Assembly (NCBI GenBank): GCA_963649295.1 | Contig: CAVJHK010000006.1 | Span: forward strand, 1-64,000 | DNA length: 64,000 nucleotides | Reading direction: 5' to 3' | From: RGIG3528 sp963649295 | GTDB lineage: Bacteria; Bacillota; Clostridia; Lachnospirales; Lachnospiraceae | In this document: positions 1 to 8,978 of the stretch, one piece after another | Numbering within the stretch: the first letter of the stretch is position 1 | Layout of the letters: every line of letters starts with the position of its first letter | Made by a program: the position numbers and the translations under genes | The notes under the pieces: generated by a model | Told to the model about the DNA's origin: nothing | Seen by the model: the letters and a program-made list of their open reading frames with translations, nothing else | Databases searched by the model: none

Positions 1-1272
1 TGTCGGGGTGTTGTCCATGAGCCCCATATTGAGTACGTTTACGTTGATGCCGTGTCGTATCTGATTGTCGGTGTTATGATTCCGCTCCTGAACGGAAAAC
101 GCGGCAGCGGAAAAGGAATGGAATTCAGAACAAACTTCGGAGAACTTAACAGCTTTGTTTTGGATTCCTTACGCGGACTTGATGAGACAATTCAATACGG
201 GCAGGGCAAAATAAGAAAAGAACAGATGACAAAGCGTTCCGAAAGCCTTGCGGGAATTGCGGGGGCGTTAAGCAAAGCGGAAGGTGCACAGCGCTCTTTT
301 ACGAATATGGTTATTTTGCTTTCGTCATTCGGAATGCTTGCACTTGCAATTTTCTTGTACTCAAAAGGCAAGATTGGATTTGACGGAGTATTAACCTGCA
401 CTGTTTCAATGATGGGCTCTTTTGGACCCACAGTGGCACTCTCAAATCTTTCAAACAATCTGAATCAGACGCTTGCGAGCGGAGAACGTGTACTTTCACT
501 TTTGGAGGAGACGCCGCTTGTGGAGGAAATTCAGGATGATGCGGATATATTTAAAGCAGCGGGCACAGAACATGAATTTGAGGGAGCAGAGGCCAAAAAT
601 GTAACATTTTCTTATAAGACAACCGGTTTATGCGGAAACGGAACAAACAATGTGACTCTCGAAAATGAGATTATTTTGGATAACTGTTCGGTGAAATTTG
701 AGCCCGGTAAAATCACGGGTATTCATGGTGCGAGCGGTTAGGGAAAATCGACACTCTTAAAACTGATTATGCGGTTTTGGGATGTGCAAAACGGAAGCAT
801 ATCGGTAGACGGTAACGATGTGACAAAGATTGGGACTTCGCGCTTAAGAGATACGGAAAGCTATGTTACACAGGAAACGCATCTTTTTCATGATTCGATT
901 GCAAACAATATTGCGATTGCAAGAATCGGCGCAGCCAAAGAAGAAATTGAGGAAGCTGCAAAAAAAGCGTCTGTTCATGATTTTATTATGTCGCTTCCGA
1001 AAGGATATGATACGGAAGTCGGAGAACTTGGGGATACTTTGTCGGGCGGTGAAAAACAAAGAATCGGAATCGCAAGAGCATTTCTTCATGATTCTCCGCT
1101 CATACTGCTTGACGAACCAACATCAAACCTTGACTCTTTAAATGAAGGGGTTATCTTAAAATCTTTGAAGGAATCGACTTGTAAAAAAACGATTGTCCTG
1201 GTGTCCCATAGGGCATCCACAATGAATGTGACGGATGCGGTATATGAAATGAAGGGCGGCAGGGCTTCGTAA
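1..1272 (+). pseudogene. ABC exporter (fused permease/ATPase), 3' part, interrupted by an amber codon
   Basis: The frame is open from the first base, so the gene starts upstream of the window. The first part carries the end of an ABC type-1 membrane domain; the second part is a complete nucleotide-binding domain. The two halves are in the same frame but separated by TAG at 739-741. This falls inside Walker A: GASG, then the stop, then GKSTLLK. The usual serine codon TCG would become TAG by a single change. Downstream motifs are intact: signature LSGGEKQRIGIARAF, Walker B LILLDEPTS, and H-loop VLVSHR. The overall architecture resembles CydC-like or amino-acid-type fused exporters, but the substrate is unknown. 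It may be a recent pseudogene, a sequencing error, or (less likely) a read-through stop. The ATG at 769 lies downstream of Walker A and cannot start a working ATPase. Confidence 0.85.
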
Positions 1273-1288
1273 CGGTAGAGATGAAGAA

Positions 1289-1325
1289 AAACGCCGGATT
1301 AAACCGTTCCGGCGTTTATTTTTTT
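1289..1325 (+). terminator. Intrinsic terminator after the ABC exporter
   Basis: A perfect 10-bp stem (1289-1298 with 1308-1317, AAACGCCGGA and its complement) is followed by a run of T. It ends the ABC transcript and isolates the next gene. Confidence 0.85.
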
Positions 1326-1416
1326 GCAAATGGAAAACAGTTGCGGCATTTTTGGTTCACGGCTATAATCATATGAGAAATTATGAAAGCGGGAAAAACA
1401 AATTTTGGGTAGAGAT

Positions 1417-4400
1417 ATGAATATTTGGAAAAATTATTTCGGTGACGACCTTGGCGCACACGAAGAAGAAAAAGTAAAAACAGAACGGAAAAAAGTCCGG
1501 CCCTTTAAACACGAAAAGAGCGATATATACCAATACTTTGACCCTGAAGTAATGACAAGGGAAATTATCTTTTATGAGGATGATGTGAATAAAGCGCGTG
1601 AGCTTGTTACGACAGGTGAAGTCAAGCTGACTGATGTGCATTTCGGATATCCGAATCTGGTTGGCGATACGGAAATGATGGGGCAGGCCTACGGAGAAAC
1701 GGCCAAAGGCACACTTTATATAAATTTTTCGAAGGACAGAATTGAGCAGGCAACGTGCTATGTGAGAGATTGCCGTTCAGTGACTTATTACGGATCGAGC
1801 AGATATTATTCGGAGAACGGTATAAGTCTTTGTGTGCATGAAATCGCACTTTTATTTTTGCTTTCCGAATATTTAAAAAAGGAAAATTACGGAGACGCAA
1901 CCGACAGTTATGCAAACGAGATGCTTTACGGCTTTCGCAAAAAGAGAAGCGGAAAAGTCTTCTCTGATTCCGAAAATACGGATACTGATGCAAAAAAAGC
2001 TTTGGGATTAACAACAAAGGTTTCTCTTGAGCCGTTTTTGGAGCAGGAATATGATGAACTTAAAGTTGGCTTTAAAATAGTAACAGATAAGAGTTTTGCT
2101 CTTCAAAAAATGGAAAATTTTATTTTTACCGTCGAAAACGGGGAAACATGGAAGCTTGGGACAAAGTCGTTTATTAATTTTGCGCTTGCGGAATTTACGG
2201 AGATATCAAAGACATATTACGATTTTATAAAGAATATCGTTTTAAAAGAATACAGAAAGAACGAACATGACAAAAATATATTAAGAAACGGCTACAGGTA
2301 TTATGAGCCGTCGGTTATAAAAGACAGAATTCCCCTTTACGGAGACCGTATCGATACATTTTTTGATTTGATGAACGGCAAATCGGTTCCTGTTACGATC
2401 AAAAAAAATTATTCCGGTAATATTAAGACGGTTTGGAAGTTTTTGGTCGGAAATCCCAAGATCGATTTAAAAATTACGTCCGATAAGGACACAAATAATG
2501 TTTTTCACGGAATTAAGATTACGGGAAACGTTCCGAAATTTATCGAAGGCTTACGGTACAAATATTTTGTGGATGATTTTTTATTTTACCGTGTGGATGC
2601 GGAAGGACTCGAAGAAATTGCGCCTTTGTTCAAAAAGCAGGAAGAGGGAAAAGTGTCACTTAAAATCGGAAGAAGGTATCTTTCCGAATTTTATTATCGT
2701 GTGCTTCCCATTATAAAAAAGCATGTGAATGTGACGGAGGAACATTCCGAAATCATACATGAATATCTGCCGCCCGAGGCGGAATTCAATTTTATGCTTG
2801 ATGCTGAAGGAGGAATCGTTTATTGTACGGCGGAAGCGTTTTACGGTGAAAAAAAATTTAATCTGACAGACAGAACTGTGAAAGACCAAAAACGTGAGAC
2901 ATTTCGTGACGGCGAACTTGAATATAATGTTGTTGATGTGATTCATGAATATTTTGCGGCGGTTGATTATGAGGCGGGCACTTTTGTTTCGGACAACGAT
3001 TCCGATCACGTTTACAATATATTAAAAGACGGTGTGTCAAGATTATTGCAGATAGGTACTGTCAGCACAACGGACAGCTTCAAAAGACTGAGCGCCAAAA
3101 AATCATTAAAAATCAATATAGGAGTTTCGTTGGAGAGCGGTCTTTTGAATCTTGAGGTGGGTTCAACGGATTTTACGCAGGAAGAGCTTCTTGAGATTCT
3201 TGCAAGTTATAAGAAAAAGAAAAAATATCATGTTTTGAAAAGCGGTTCATATGTCGATCTTGAAAACGAAAGCTTAAATGAGCTTAAGGAATTGATTGAC
3301 GCAATGCAGATAAGCCCAAAGGAATTTGTAAAGGGCAAAATGACGAAACCGCTTTACAGAGCGCTTTACCTTGACAAAATGCTTGAAAAAGGGGAAAGCA
3401 TCTATTCGGAGCGTGATGTAAAATTTAAGCAGCTCGTGAAAAACTTTAAAACGGTGGAAGATTCCGATTTTGAAGTGCCGCAGAGCCTCAAAAATGTACT
3501 CAGAAAATATCAGGAATACGGATACAGGTGGCTTTCAACGCTCTCTGCCTGCGGCTTTGGCGGAATTCTTGCGGATGACATGGGACTCGGAAAAACATTG
3601 CAGGTGATTACTTTCCTCCTGACGCATCAGAAGAAGGACAAAAGGAACAACAAGATTCCGAGTCTGATTGTTACACCGGCGTCGCTTTGCTACAACTGGA
3701 AGGAGGAATTTGCGCATTTTGCGCCGGCGATAAAGGTATGTCTTGTTACCGGCACTGCGGAAGAAAGAAAAATTTTGCTTGAGGCGGAGACGGCAGCGGA
3801 CGTTTTTGTGACTTCATACGATCTTTTGAAACGTGACATCGATTTGTATGAAGAAAAGCAATTTTTTGCGGAGGTAATCGACGAAGCCCAATATATCAAA
3901 AATCATACAACGGCAGCGGCAAAATCCGTAAAGCTTATTTCGGCAAAGGTTAAATTTGCTTTGACGGGAACGCCGATTGAAAACAGACTGAGCGAGCTCT
4001 GGAGTATTTTTGACTATCTGATGCCGGGATTTTTGTATACCTATGACACTTTTAAAAAGGAAATCGAAACACCCGTTGCAAAATATGAAGACAAGGATGC
4101 GACGGAAAAATTAAAGAAAATGGTTTCGCCGTTTATTTTAAGACGCCTTAAAAACGATGTCCTAAAAGATTTGCCCGATAAGCTTGAAGAAAATTATTAT
4201 GCGGTAATGAGTGATAAGCAGCAGAAGCTTTATGACGGACAGGTTGTAAAGATGAAGAAGGAGCTTTCGGGAGTTTCTGAAGACAATTTCAAAAAGAATA
4301 AGCTTTTGGTGCTCGCGGAACTCACACGTATACGCCAGATTTGCTGTGATCCCGGATTATTGTTTGAAAATTATACGGGAGAATCGGCAAAGAGGGAGGT

Positions 4401-4893
4401 TTGCCTGCAATTAATCGAAAATGCGATTGCGGGCGATCACAAAATTCTTTTGTTTTCGTGCTTTACTTCGATGCTTGCGATACTTGAGCATGATCTTACG
4501 GAAAAGGACATAAGTTATTATAAGATAACGGGTGAAACTCCGAAGGAAAAAAGAATCGAGTATGTGAACAGCTTTAATACGGATAACGTCCCTGTGTTTC
4601 TTATTTCGCTGAAGGCCGGAGGTACGGGACTTAATCTAACCGGAGCCGATATCGTGATTCATTACGATCCTTGGTGGAATGTTGCCGCACAAAATCAGGC
4701 AACCGACCGCGCGCACCGCATAGGTCAGACAAAAACTGTTTCCGTATACAGGCTTATTGTAAAAAATTCAATTGAGGAAAAGATTTTAAAAATGCAGGAT
4801 GACAAAAAGAATCTTGCGGATGCCGTATTGAACGGCGAAGGCGCAAATTTTATGGATATGACGAAGGAAGATTTGCTTTCGCTTATCGGATAA
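1417..4893 (+). CDS. SNF2-family DEAD/DEAH helicase with SWIM-like N-terminus
   Basis: A protein of about 1158 residues, cytoplasmic, with the bacterial SNF2 layout. The N-terminus has a degenerate SWIM-type zinc motif (Cys near 112 and 116, Cys-Val-His near 139). A long middle region follows, of the type found in bacterial SNF2 associated domains. The helicase core occupies roughly the last 480 residues: Walker A DDMGLGKT near 719, DEAQ box near 821, TGTPIENR near 849, GGTGLNL near 1068, and QATDRAHRIGQ near 1094. All motifs needed for ATP-driven translocation on double-stranded DNA are present. Family members remodel protein-DNA complexes, but the target is unknown. I chose ATG 1417 over an in-frame TTG at 1405; the ribosome site is weak for both. 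The acetyltransferase gene follows closely. Confidence 0.93.
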   Translation: MNIWKNYFGDDLGAHEEEKVKTERKKVRPFKHEKSDIYQYFDPEVMTREIIFYEDDVNKARELVTTGEVKLTDVHFGYPNLVGDTEMMGQAYGETAKGTLYINFSKDRIEQATCYVRDCRSVTYYGSSRYYSENGISLCVHEIALLFLLSEYLKKENYGDATDSYANEMLYGFRKKRSGKVFSDSENTDTDAKKALGLTTKVSLEPFLEQEYDELKVGFKIVTDKSFALQKMENFIFTVENGETWKLGTKSFINFALAEFTEISKTYYDFIKNIVLKEYRKNEHDKNILRNGYRYYEPSVIKDRIPLYGDRIDTFFDLMNGKSVPVTIKKNYSGNIKTVWKFLVGNPKIDLKITSDKDTNNVFHGIKITGNVPKFIEGLRYKYFVDDFLFYRVDAEGLEEIAPLFKKQEEGKVSLKIGRRYLSEFYYRVLPIIKKHVNVTEEHSEIIHEYLPPEAEFNFMLDAEGGIVYCTAEAFYGEKKFNLTDRTVKDQKRETFRDGELEYNVVDVIHEYFAAVDYEAGTFVSDNDSDHVYNILKDGVSRLLQIGTVSTTDSFKRLSAKKSLKINIGVSLESGLLNLEVGSTDFTQEELLEILASYKKKKKYHVLKSGSYVDLENESLNELKELIDAMQISPKEFVKGKMTKPLYRALYLDKMLEKGESIYSERDVKFKQLVKNFKTVEDSDFEVPQSLKNVLRKYQEYGYRWLSTLSACGFGGILADDMGLGKTLQVITFLLTHQKKDKRNNKIPSLIVTPASLCYNWKEEFAHFAPAIKVCLVTGTAEERKILLEAETAADVFVTSYDLLKRDIDLYEEKQFFAEVIDEAQYIKNHTTAAAKSVKLISAKVKFALTGTPIENRLSELWSIFDYLMPGFLYTYDTFKKEIETPVAKYEDKDATEKLKKMVSPFILRRLKNDVLKDLPDKLEENYYAVMSDKQQKLYDGQVVKMKKELSGVSEDNFKKNKLLVLAELTRIRQICCDPGLLFENYTGESAKREVCLQLIENAIAGDHKILLFSCFTSMLAILEHDLTEKDISYYKITGETPKEKRIEYVNSFNTDNVPVFLISLKAGGTGLNLTGADIVIHYDPWWNVAAQNQATDRAHRIGQTKTVSVYRLIVKNSIEEKILKMQDDKKNLADAVLNGEGANFMDMTKEDLLSLIG

Positions 4894-4906
4894 GGAGGAC
4901 AGGAAT

Positions 4907-5389
4907 ATGCTGAGACTGCGGCCCTATCGTGAATCGGATGCAAAAACGATAATTTCGTGGATTAAGGACGAAAGAGAATTTTATAGGTGGAGTGCGGGGA
5001 GAATGGGAGAGTATCCTATTACGCCCGAAAAATTTAAGGAAATATCGGAGCTCATGGCCTTTGTTGCAATTGATGACGATGTGCCCGTCGGATTTTTTAC
5101 GATGAGAATGCCGGAGAACGATTTTAGTGAACTCAGGTTTGGCTTCGTGATTGTGGATGCGGCAAAAAGAGGACATTCCTACGGAAAAGAGATGCTGAAA
5201 TCGGGACTCAAATACGCAAAGGAAATCTTTTTTGCAAATACAGTGTCGATATGTGTTTTTGAAAACAATATGCCGGCATTAAATTGCTACCTCTCTTTGG
5301 GATTTGAACGTGTTTCTAAAGAAGAACCGGAAAAATATATTTTTCTCGGTGAACAATGGGATTGTGTTAAACTTAAAAAAAGCTTATAG
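4907..5389 (+). CDS. GNAT-family N-acetyltransferase
   Basis: 160 residues with the GNAT fold: an N-terminal LRLRPYRESDA strand-helix of the RimJ/RimL type, a central beta-strand pair around LRFGFVIVD, and an acetyl-CoA loop region around AAKRGHSYGKEML (residues about 85-97). The C-terminal segment ENNMPALNCYLSLGF is typical of GNAT motif B. The ribosome site AGGAGG lies 13 nt after the helicase stop, so it is probably co-transcribed with it. The substrate could be a small molecule or a protein N-terminus; the sequence does not say. Confidence 0.85.
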   Translation: MLRLRPYRESDAKTIISWIKDEREFYRWSAGRMGEYPITPEKFKEISELMAFVAIDDDVPVGFFTMRMPENDFSELRFGFVIVDAAKRGHSYGKEMLKSGLKYAKEIFFANTVSICVFENNMPALNCYLSLGFERVSKEEPEKYIFLGEQWDCVKLKKSL

Positions 5390-5444
5390 CTGCAAAGCAA
5401 CAGATTATTTAGTTGCTCTGTAACTCTTTTATCGGGGTGATGAC

Positions 5445-5990
5445 ATGAAAAATAACATTAAATCAAATACAAAAATATATAATCTTGTATTGTCGGCAAT
5501 GTTTTTGGGAATAGGGATAATTTTGCCTTTTTTTACGGGGCAAATACCGAGTATCGGAAAAATGCTTCTTCCGATGCACATTCCTGTCCTTCTTTGCGGA
5601 CTTATCTGCGGCCCTGAGTATGGGCTTATTGTCGGATTTGTTTTGCCTCTCGTCCGTTCTCTTTGGCTCGGAATGCCGGGCCTTTATCCGACGGCAGTCG
5701 CAATGGCATTTGAAATGGCCGCATACGGATTTGTTGCGGGCTTATTGTATTCACGAAGCAAATACAGATGCATATGGGCACTGTACAAGGCACTTATTCC
5801 CGCAATGTTAATCGGACGTATTGTGTGGGGAGCGGTAAGTGCCGTATTAATCGGATTTTCCGGCAGTTCATTTACATTTAAGGCGTTTATTGCGGGAGCG
5901 ATTTTAAACTGCATTCCGGGAATAATATTGCAGCTTATCCTGGTGCCTCTCGTAATGATCATGTTAAAGCGGACACGTCTTGTGAAATAG
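5445..5990 (+). CDS. ECF transporter substrate-binding (S) component
   Basis: 181 residues, very hydrophobic, with about six membrane segments, matching ECF S-component length and topology. It starts with a short basic segment followed by LSAMFLGIGIILPFF, which resembles the N-terminal helix used to dock on the EcfT/EcfA module. GMPGLYPTAVAMAFEMAAYG is a typical mid-protein S-component stretch. A separate EcfA-A'-T module must supply energy; none is in this window. It lies directly before a uridine-kinase-like gene, which would fit import then phosphorylation of a nucleoside or vitamin, but the substrate is inference only. Its last codons form the first unit of a threefold tandem repeat. Confidence 0.85.
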   Translation: MKNNIKSNTKIYNLVLSAMFLGIGIILPFFTGQIPSIGKMLLPMHIPVLLCGLICGPEYGLIVGFVLPLVRSLWLGMPGLYPTAVAMAFEMAAYGFVAGLLYSRSKYRCIWALYKALIPAMLIGRIVWGAVSAVLIGFSGSSFTFKAFIAGAILNCIPGIILQLILVPLVMIMLKRTRLVK

Positions 5991-6075
5991 GGAAAATATG
6001 GTTAAAGCGGATAAAACTTGTGAAACATGAAAATATGGTTAAAGCGGATAAATTTTTTGAAACGGGGAAAATATG
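5963..6075 (+). repeat. Three tandem ~38-bp repeats spanning the S-component stop and the kinase start
   Basis: Units lie at 5963-6000, 6001-6037 and 6038-6075. Each begins GTTAAAGCGGA and ends with (G)GAAAATATG. Each unit therefore repeats the start region: the last ATG is the kinase start at 6073. The earlier two ATGs (5998 and 6035) open tiny reading frames of 10 and 22 codons, the second overlapping the kinase start out of frame. The first unit is the coding end of the S component. Confidence 0.9.
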
Positions 6076-6663
6076 CCTGAAAATAATTATGATAATCTTT
6101 TAAAACAAATAAAGGAGCTGCTTAACCAAAAGGAATGTATAACGGTTGCAATCGACGGACGGTGCGGCGCAGGTAAAAGTACGCTTGCGGAAAGGTTGGC
6201 CCATGATACTTCAGGAACCGTATTTCATATGGACGACTTTTATCTGCGGCCGGAGCAAAGGACAAAAGAACGCTTTAAGACGCCCGGCGGCAATGTGGAT
6301 TACGAAAGGTTTGAGAGTGAAGTGTTAAAAAGGCTTTCTGACAGCGAAGAAATCACATATCGCCCTTTTTCCTGTTCCGAAATGAAGGAGGGCGCACCCG
6401 TAACGGTCAAATTGTCGCGGCTTATTATTGTTGAGGGAAGCTATTCCTGCCATCCGAAGCTTTGGGGTTATTATGACCTACGCGTGTTTGTCACAATTGA
6501 TTACGAAACACAACTAAAACGTATCGAAAAACGCAACGGACAGGAAATGCTTAAAAATTTTATAAATCGCTGGATCCCTTTGGAAGAAATGTATTTTAAG
6601 GCATATGATATCGAAAAAAGGTGCGATGTCAGAATTGGGGAAAAAACTGAAAAGGTGATCTAA
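6073..6663 (+). CDS. Uridine kinase-like P-loop kinase
   Basis: 196 residues. Walker A GRCGAGKST lies at about residues 29-37, followed by HMDDFYL, the DD-F motif used by uridine kinase and phosphoribulokinase-like enzymes to bind the substrate hydroxyl. GNVDYERF fits the family's second substrate loop, and an arginine-rich lid segment follows near RIEKRNGQEML. It is expected to phosphorylate a nucleoside or related metabolite in the cytoplasm. It lies just after an ECF S component, suggesting a salvage pair. Its start codon is the third copy of a tandemly repeated start region, so translation may be influenced by the upstream mini-frames. The exact substrate is unknown. Confidence 0.8.
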   Translation: MPENNYDNLLKQIKELLNQKECITVAIDGRCGAGKSTLAERLAHDTSGTVFHMDDFYLRPEQRTKERFKTPGGNVDYERFESEVLKRLSDSEEITYRPFSCSEMKEGAPVTVKLSRLIIVEGSYSCHPKLWGYYDLRVFVTIDYETQLKRIEKRNGQEMLKNFINRWIPLEEMYFKAYDIEKRCDVRIGEKTEKVI

Positions 6664-6675
6664 CATTCGCCTGCG

Positions 6676-8034
6676 TTATAAACAAAATGCCATATAAGCC
6701 GGGATGCAAAGAATTCCGTTTTCTTTTTTTGTCAGATTTCTCGGATGAATCACAATTGCTTCGCCGATTCGTTCTTTATACTTCTCCGTAAACATATTAA
6801 GTGACCTTGTTTGATATCTTTTGCCGGATTTTACTTCTATGGGAAATATTTTGCCTGCAACCTTGTTATTATCGGAAATGATGAAGTCTATTTCCATATC
6901 ATTTCGGTGAAGCTCTTCCGAATAATGAGTATAAAAATATAATTTGTGCCCGTTGGAAACCAAGGCTTGGGCAATGGCATTTTCATAAAACATTCCGTTA
7001 TTGATTTCCAAATTGCCCAAAATAATCTTATTATAAAGGCTATCCGCAAATTTGTTTTCGTCAAAAACATGGCTCACCAAAAGACCGGTATCACCCATAT
7101 AGCATTTTATATATGTTCTGTCTTCGTTTAATGACAATCCGATGTTTGGGTCGTTGCATAAAAAGCATTCATTGGTAATTTGAGAATCGGACAGCCAGAA
7201 AAAAGTATCCTCGTAATTTTCATATCGGCTGTTTTTGCTTATTTTTTTAAAAACAACTCTTTTTTCATGAGTTGACAAAAAGCCGGGTATTTGATCGAAT
7301 ATAGCAAGTACTTTGCTTCTGTATGCGGATTTTATTTTCATAATATCGCTGCGGTATAATGCCAAAATGTCTTTTTTTTCAATATCGGCTTTTGCAAATG
7401 ACTTATTGTTTGAGATAAATGCGATAATGCTTTGCGGCATTCCGCCCACCAAAATATATTGCCGAAACAATAACATCGCTTTTTCGTGTAATTGTGCCGG
7501 TAAAGGTTTTGATTCCGTATAAAATTTTCTGATTATATCAGCCAGTGGCTTTTCGCCGAGAGCCCATAAAAATTCTTCAAAGTCCAGAGGATACATTTTT
7601 AAGTGCCGTTCCTCCGACGGGATCAATATATTTTTCACATTTTCGTGAACGGATATAAGCGATCCGGTTTCAAGATAATCAAATCTTCCGTCTTTAATCA
7701 AATATTTAATTGCTTCTCTCGCTTTTGGGCAAAATTGTATTTCGTCAAATATGATCAGGGATTTTCTTTTTTTGAGAGTTACTCCGTATTCGGCTGAAAG
7801 GAGCATAAATAACGTATCGATGTCATTTATATAATTTTCAAAAAAACTTTTGACGTTATTTGAGGCAACAGAAAAATCTATAAGCATATATGAATCGTAT
7901 TCTTTTTTTGCAAAAGTTTCGGCAATTGTTGATTTCCCTATACGGCGGGCACCTTCTATCAATATTGCTTTTTTGCCGTCGGTTTCTGTTTTCCATTCTA
8001 ACAATTTTGTATAAATTTTTCGTTCAAAAATCAT
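6676..8034 (-). CDS. AAA ATPase with C-terminal DUF4143 (copy 1)
   Basis: About 452 residues. Walker A GARRIGKST lies near residue 29, Walker B SLIIFDEIQF near 95, and a sensor-like LETGSLIS follows. The C-terminal DUF4143 part ends with IDFIIS and PIEVKSGK, an acidic-residue plus E-V-K arrangement like the PD-(D/E)XK nuclease fold. I chose ATG 8034 rather than 8052 because AGAGGT sits just before it and the N-terminus IFERKIYTKLLEW then matches its family. The family is widespread in anaerobes and of unproven function. A related copy lies 0.9 kb away on the other strand, and both have tandem repeats just upstream. Confidence 0.88.
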   Translation of the reverse strand: MIFERKIYTKLLEWKTETDGKKAILIEGARRIGKSTIAETFAKKEYDSYMLIDFSVASNNVKSFFENYINDIDTLFMLLSAEYGVTLKKRKSLIIFDEIQFCPKAREAIKYLIKDGRFDYLETGSLISVHENVKNILIPSEERHLKMYPLDFEEFLWALGEKPLADIIRKFYTESKPLPAQLHEKAMLLFRQYILVGGMPQSIIAFISNNKSFAKADIEKKDILALYRSDIMKIKSAYRSKVLAIFDQIPGFLSTHEKRVVFKKISKNSRYENYEDTFFWLSDSQITNECFLCNDPNIGLSLNEDRTYIKCYMGDTGLLVSHVFDENKFADSLYNKIILGNLEINNGMFYENAIAQALVSNGHKLYFYTHYSEELHRNDMEIDFIISDNNKVAGKIFPIEVKSGKRYQTRSLNMFTEKYKERIGEAIVIHPRNLTKKENGILCIPAYMAFCL

Positions 8035-8100
8035 TTTTACCTCTGTATTCAAAAACTGTTTTTGACTGAAATGACATTATGCGTACCTTTGATTTTGTTT

Positions 8101-8230
8101 AAAAATACGCTGTACGCAGTTTTAAACTCTTGAAAAAATACGCTACACGCAATTTTAATTTCTTGAAAAAAATACGCTACACGCAATTTTATTTTATCTT
8201 ATTTTTGCACTGTGCGCAAGTTTTGAAATG
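8101..8230 (-). repeat. Tandem ~33-bp repeats upstream of the DUF4143 gene (copy 1)
   Basis: Units at 8101-8132, 8133-8165 and 8166-8200 share AAAAATACGCTACACGCA followed by a T-rich tract and CTTGA. A fourth, decayed unit extends to about 8230 (GCACTGTGCGCAAG), and a weaker copy may lie just before 8101. They sit in the upstream region of the minus-strand ATPase gene. Confidence 0.85.
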
Positions 8231-8271
8231 ATTTTTTTATTGCATAACAAAACCGGATGTGAAAAATATCT

Positions 8272-8301
8272 TTTACCGATATTCATAAATTATTGTATAA
8301 T
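8272..8301 (+). promoter_or_regulatory. Sigma-A type promoter for dtd
   Basis: TTTACC (8272-8277), an 18-bp spacer and TATAAT (8296-8301), ending 39 bp before the dtd start. Confidence 0.6.
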
Positions 8302-8340
8302 GTTGGCAACAACAATTTTTAAAAGAAAAGGAACAAAAAT

Positions 8341-8793
8341 ATGAAATTTGTAATTCAGCGTGTACAACACGCATCGGTGACAGTCACCGGTGAAACGATC
8401 GGAAAAATCGGAAAAGGCTTTGTGGTTTTTATCGGAGTTGCGGAAAGCGACACAACGGCTGTTGCCGATAAAATGGTAAAAAAGCTCATAGGACTCAGAA
8501 TTTTTGAAGACGAAAACGGAAAAACAAACCTTGCGTTAAAAGACGTGGGCGGAGAATTATTGCTTATTTCGCAATTTACACTTTATGCGGACTGCAAAAA
8601 CGGAAATCGGCCTTCCTTTACGAAAGCGGGAAATCCTGAGCTTGCCGACAAGTTGTATGAATATATAATCGGATTGTGCAAAAGAGAAATACCGTCTGTT
8701 GAAAAAGGTTCATTCGGCGCCGACATGAAGGTTGAACTGCTAAACGACGGACCGTTTACAATTGTGATGGATTCGGATGAAATAATTAAGTAG
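8341..8793 (+). CDS. dtd: D-aminoacyl-tRNA deacylase
   Basis: 150 residues, the normal family length. Dtd hydrolyses D-amino acids wrongly attached to tRNA, as a homodimer in the cytoplasm. Seen motifs: MKFVIQRVQHASVTV at the N-terminus, SQFTLYAD (residues about 78-85, catalytic threonine region) and NDGPFTIV near 138, the Gly-cisPro loop that excludes L-amino acids. The start follows an AAAGGA ribosome site. It stands alone between two divergent DUF4143 ATPase genes. Confidence 0.97.
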   Translation: MKFVIQRVQHASVTVTGETIGKIGKGFVVFIGVAESDTTAVADKMVKKLIGLRIFEDENGKTNLALKDVGGELLLISQFTLYADCKNGNRPSFTKAGNPELADKLYEYIIGLCKREIPSVEKGSFGADMKVELLNDGPFTIVMDSDEIIK

Positions 8794-8840
8794 ACGGGGA
8801 GAAACCTGCATATTTTTTCGATGCATTTATATTGAAGCTA

Positions 8841-8849
8841 TGTTATAAT
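8841..8849 (+). promoter_or_regulatory. Extended -10 promoter upstream of DUF4143 copy 2
   Basis: TGTTATAAT contains an extended -10 (TG, one base, TATAAT). It lies just before the 32-bp tandem repeats, which would place those repeats in the transcript leader. Confidence 0.5.
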
Positions 8850-8861
8850 ACAGCACAGATA

Positions 8862-8953
8862 TTTCCAAAATGTTGATGAGCGGACGTTTTTGCTTTCCAA
8901 AATGTTGATGAGCGGACATTTTTGCTTTCTGAAATGTTGATAAAGCAAAATGG
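8862..8953 (+). repeat. Tandem 32-bp repeats in the leader of DUF4143 copy 2
   Basis: Units at 8862-8893 and 8894-8925 differ at one base; both begin TTTCCAAAATGTTGATGAG. A third, shorter and decayed copy runs from 8926 to about 8953. They are unrelated in sequence to the repeats beside copy 1. Confidence 0.9.
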
Positions 8954-8978
8954 GTGAATTTGATATAAGAGGTGTAAA

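Noticed and set aside
769..1272. Separate small ATPase gene
   Set aside because: It would start after Walker A and lose the P-loop; it is the same reading frame as the upstream part.
8862..8953. CRISPR array
   Set aside because: Units are adjacent without unique spacers; same for the other tandem repeats in the window.
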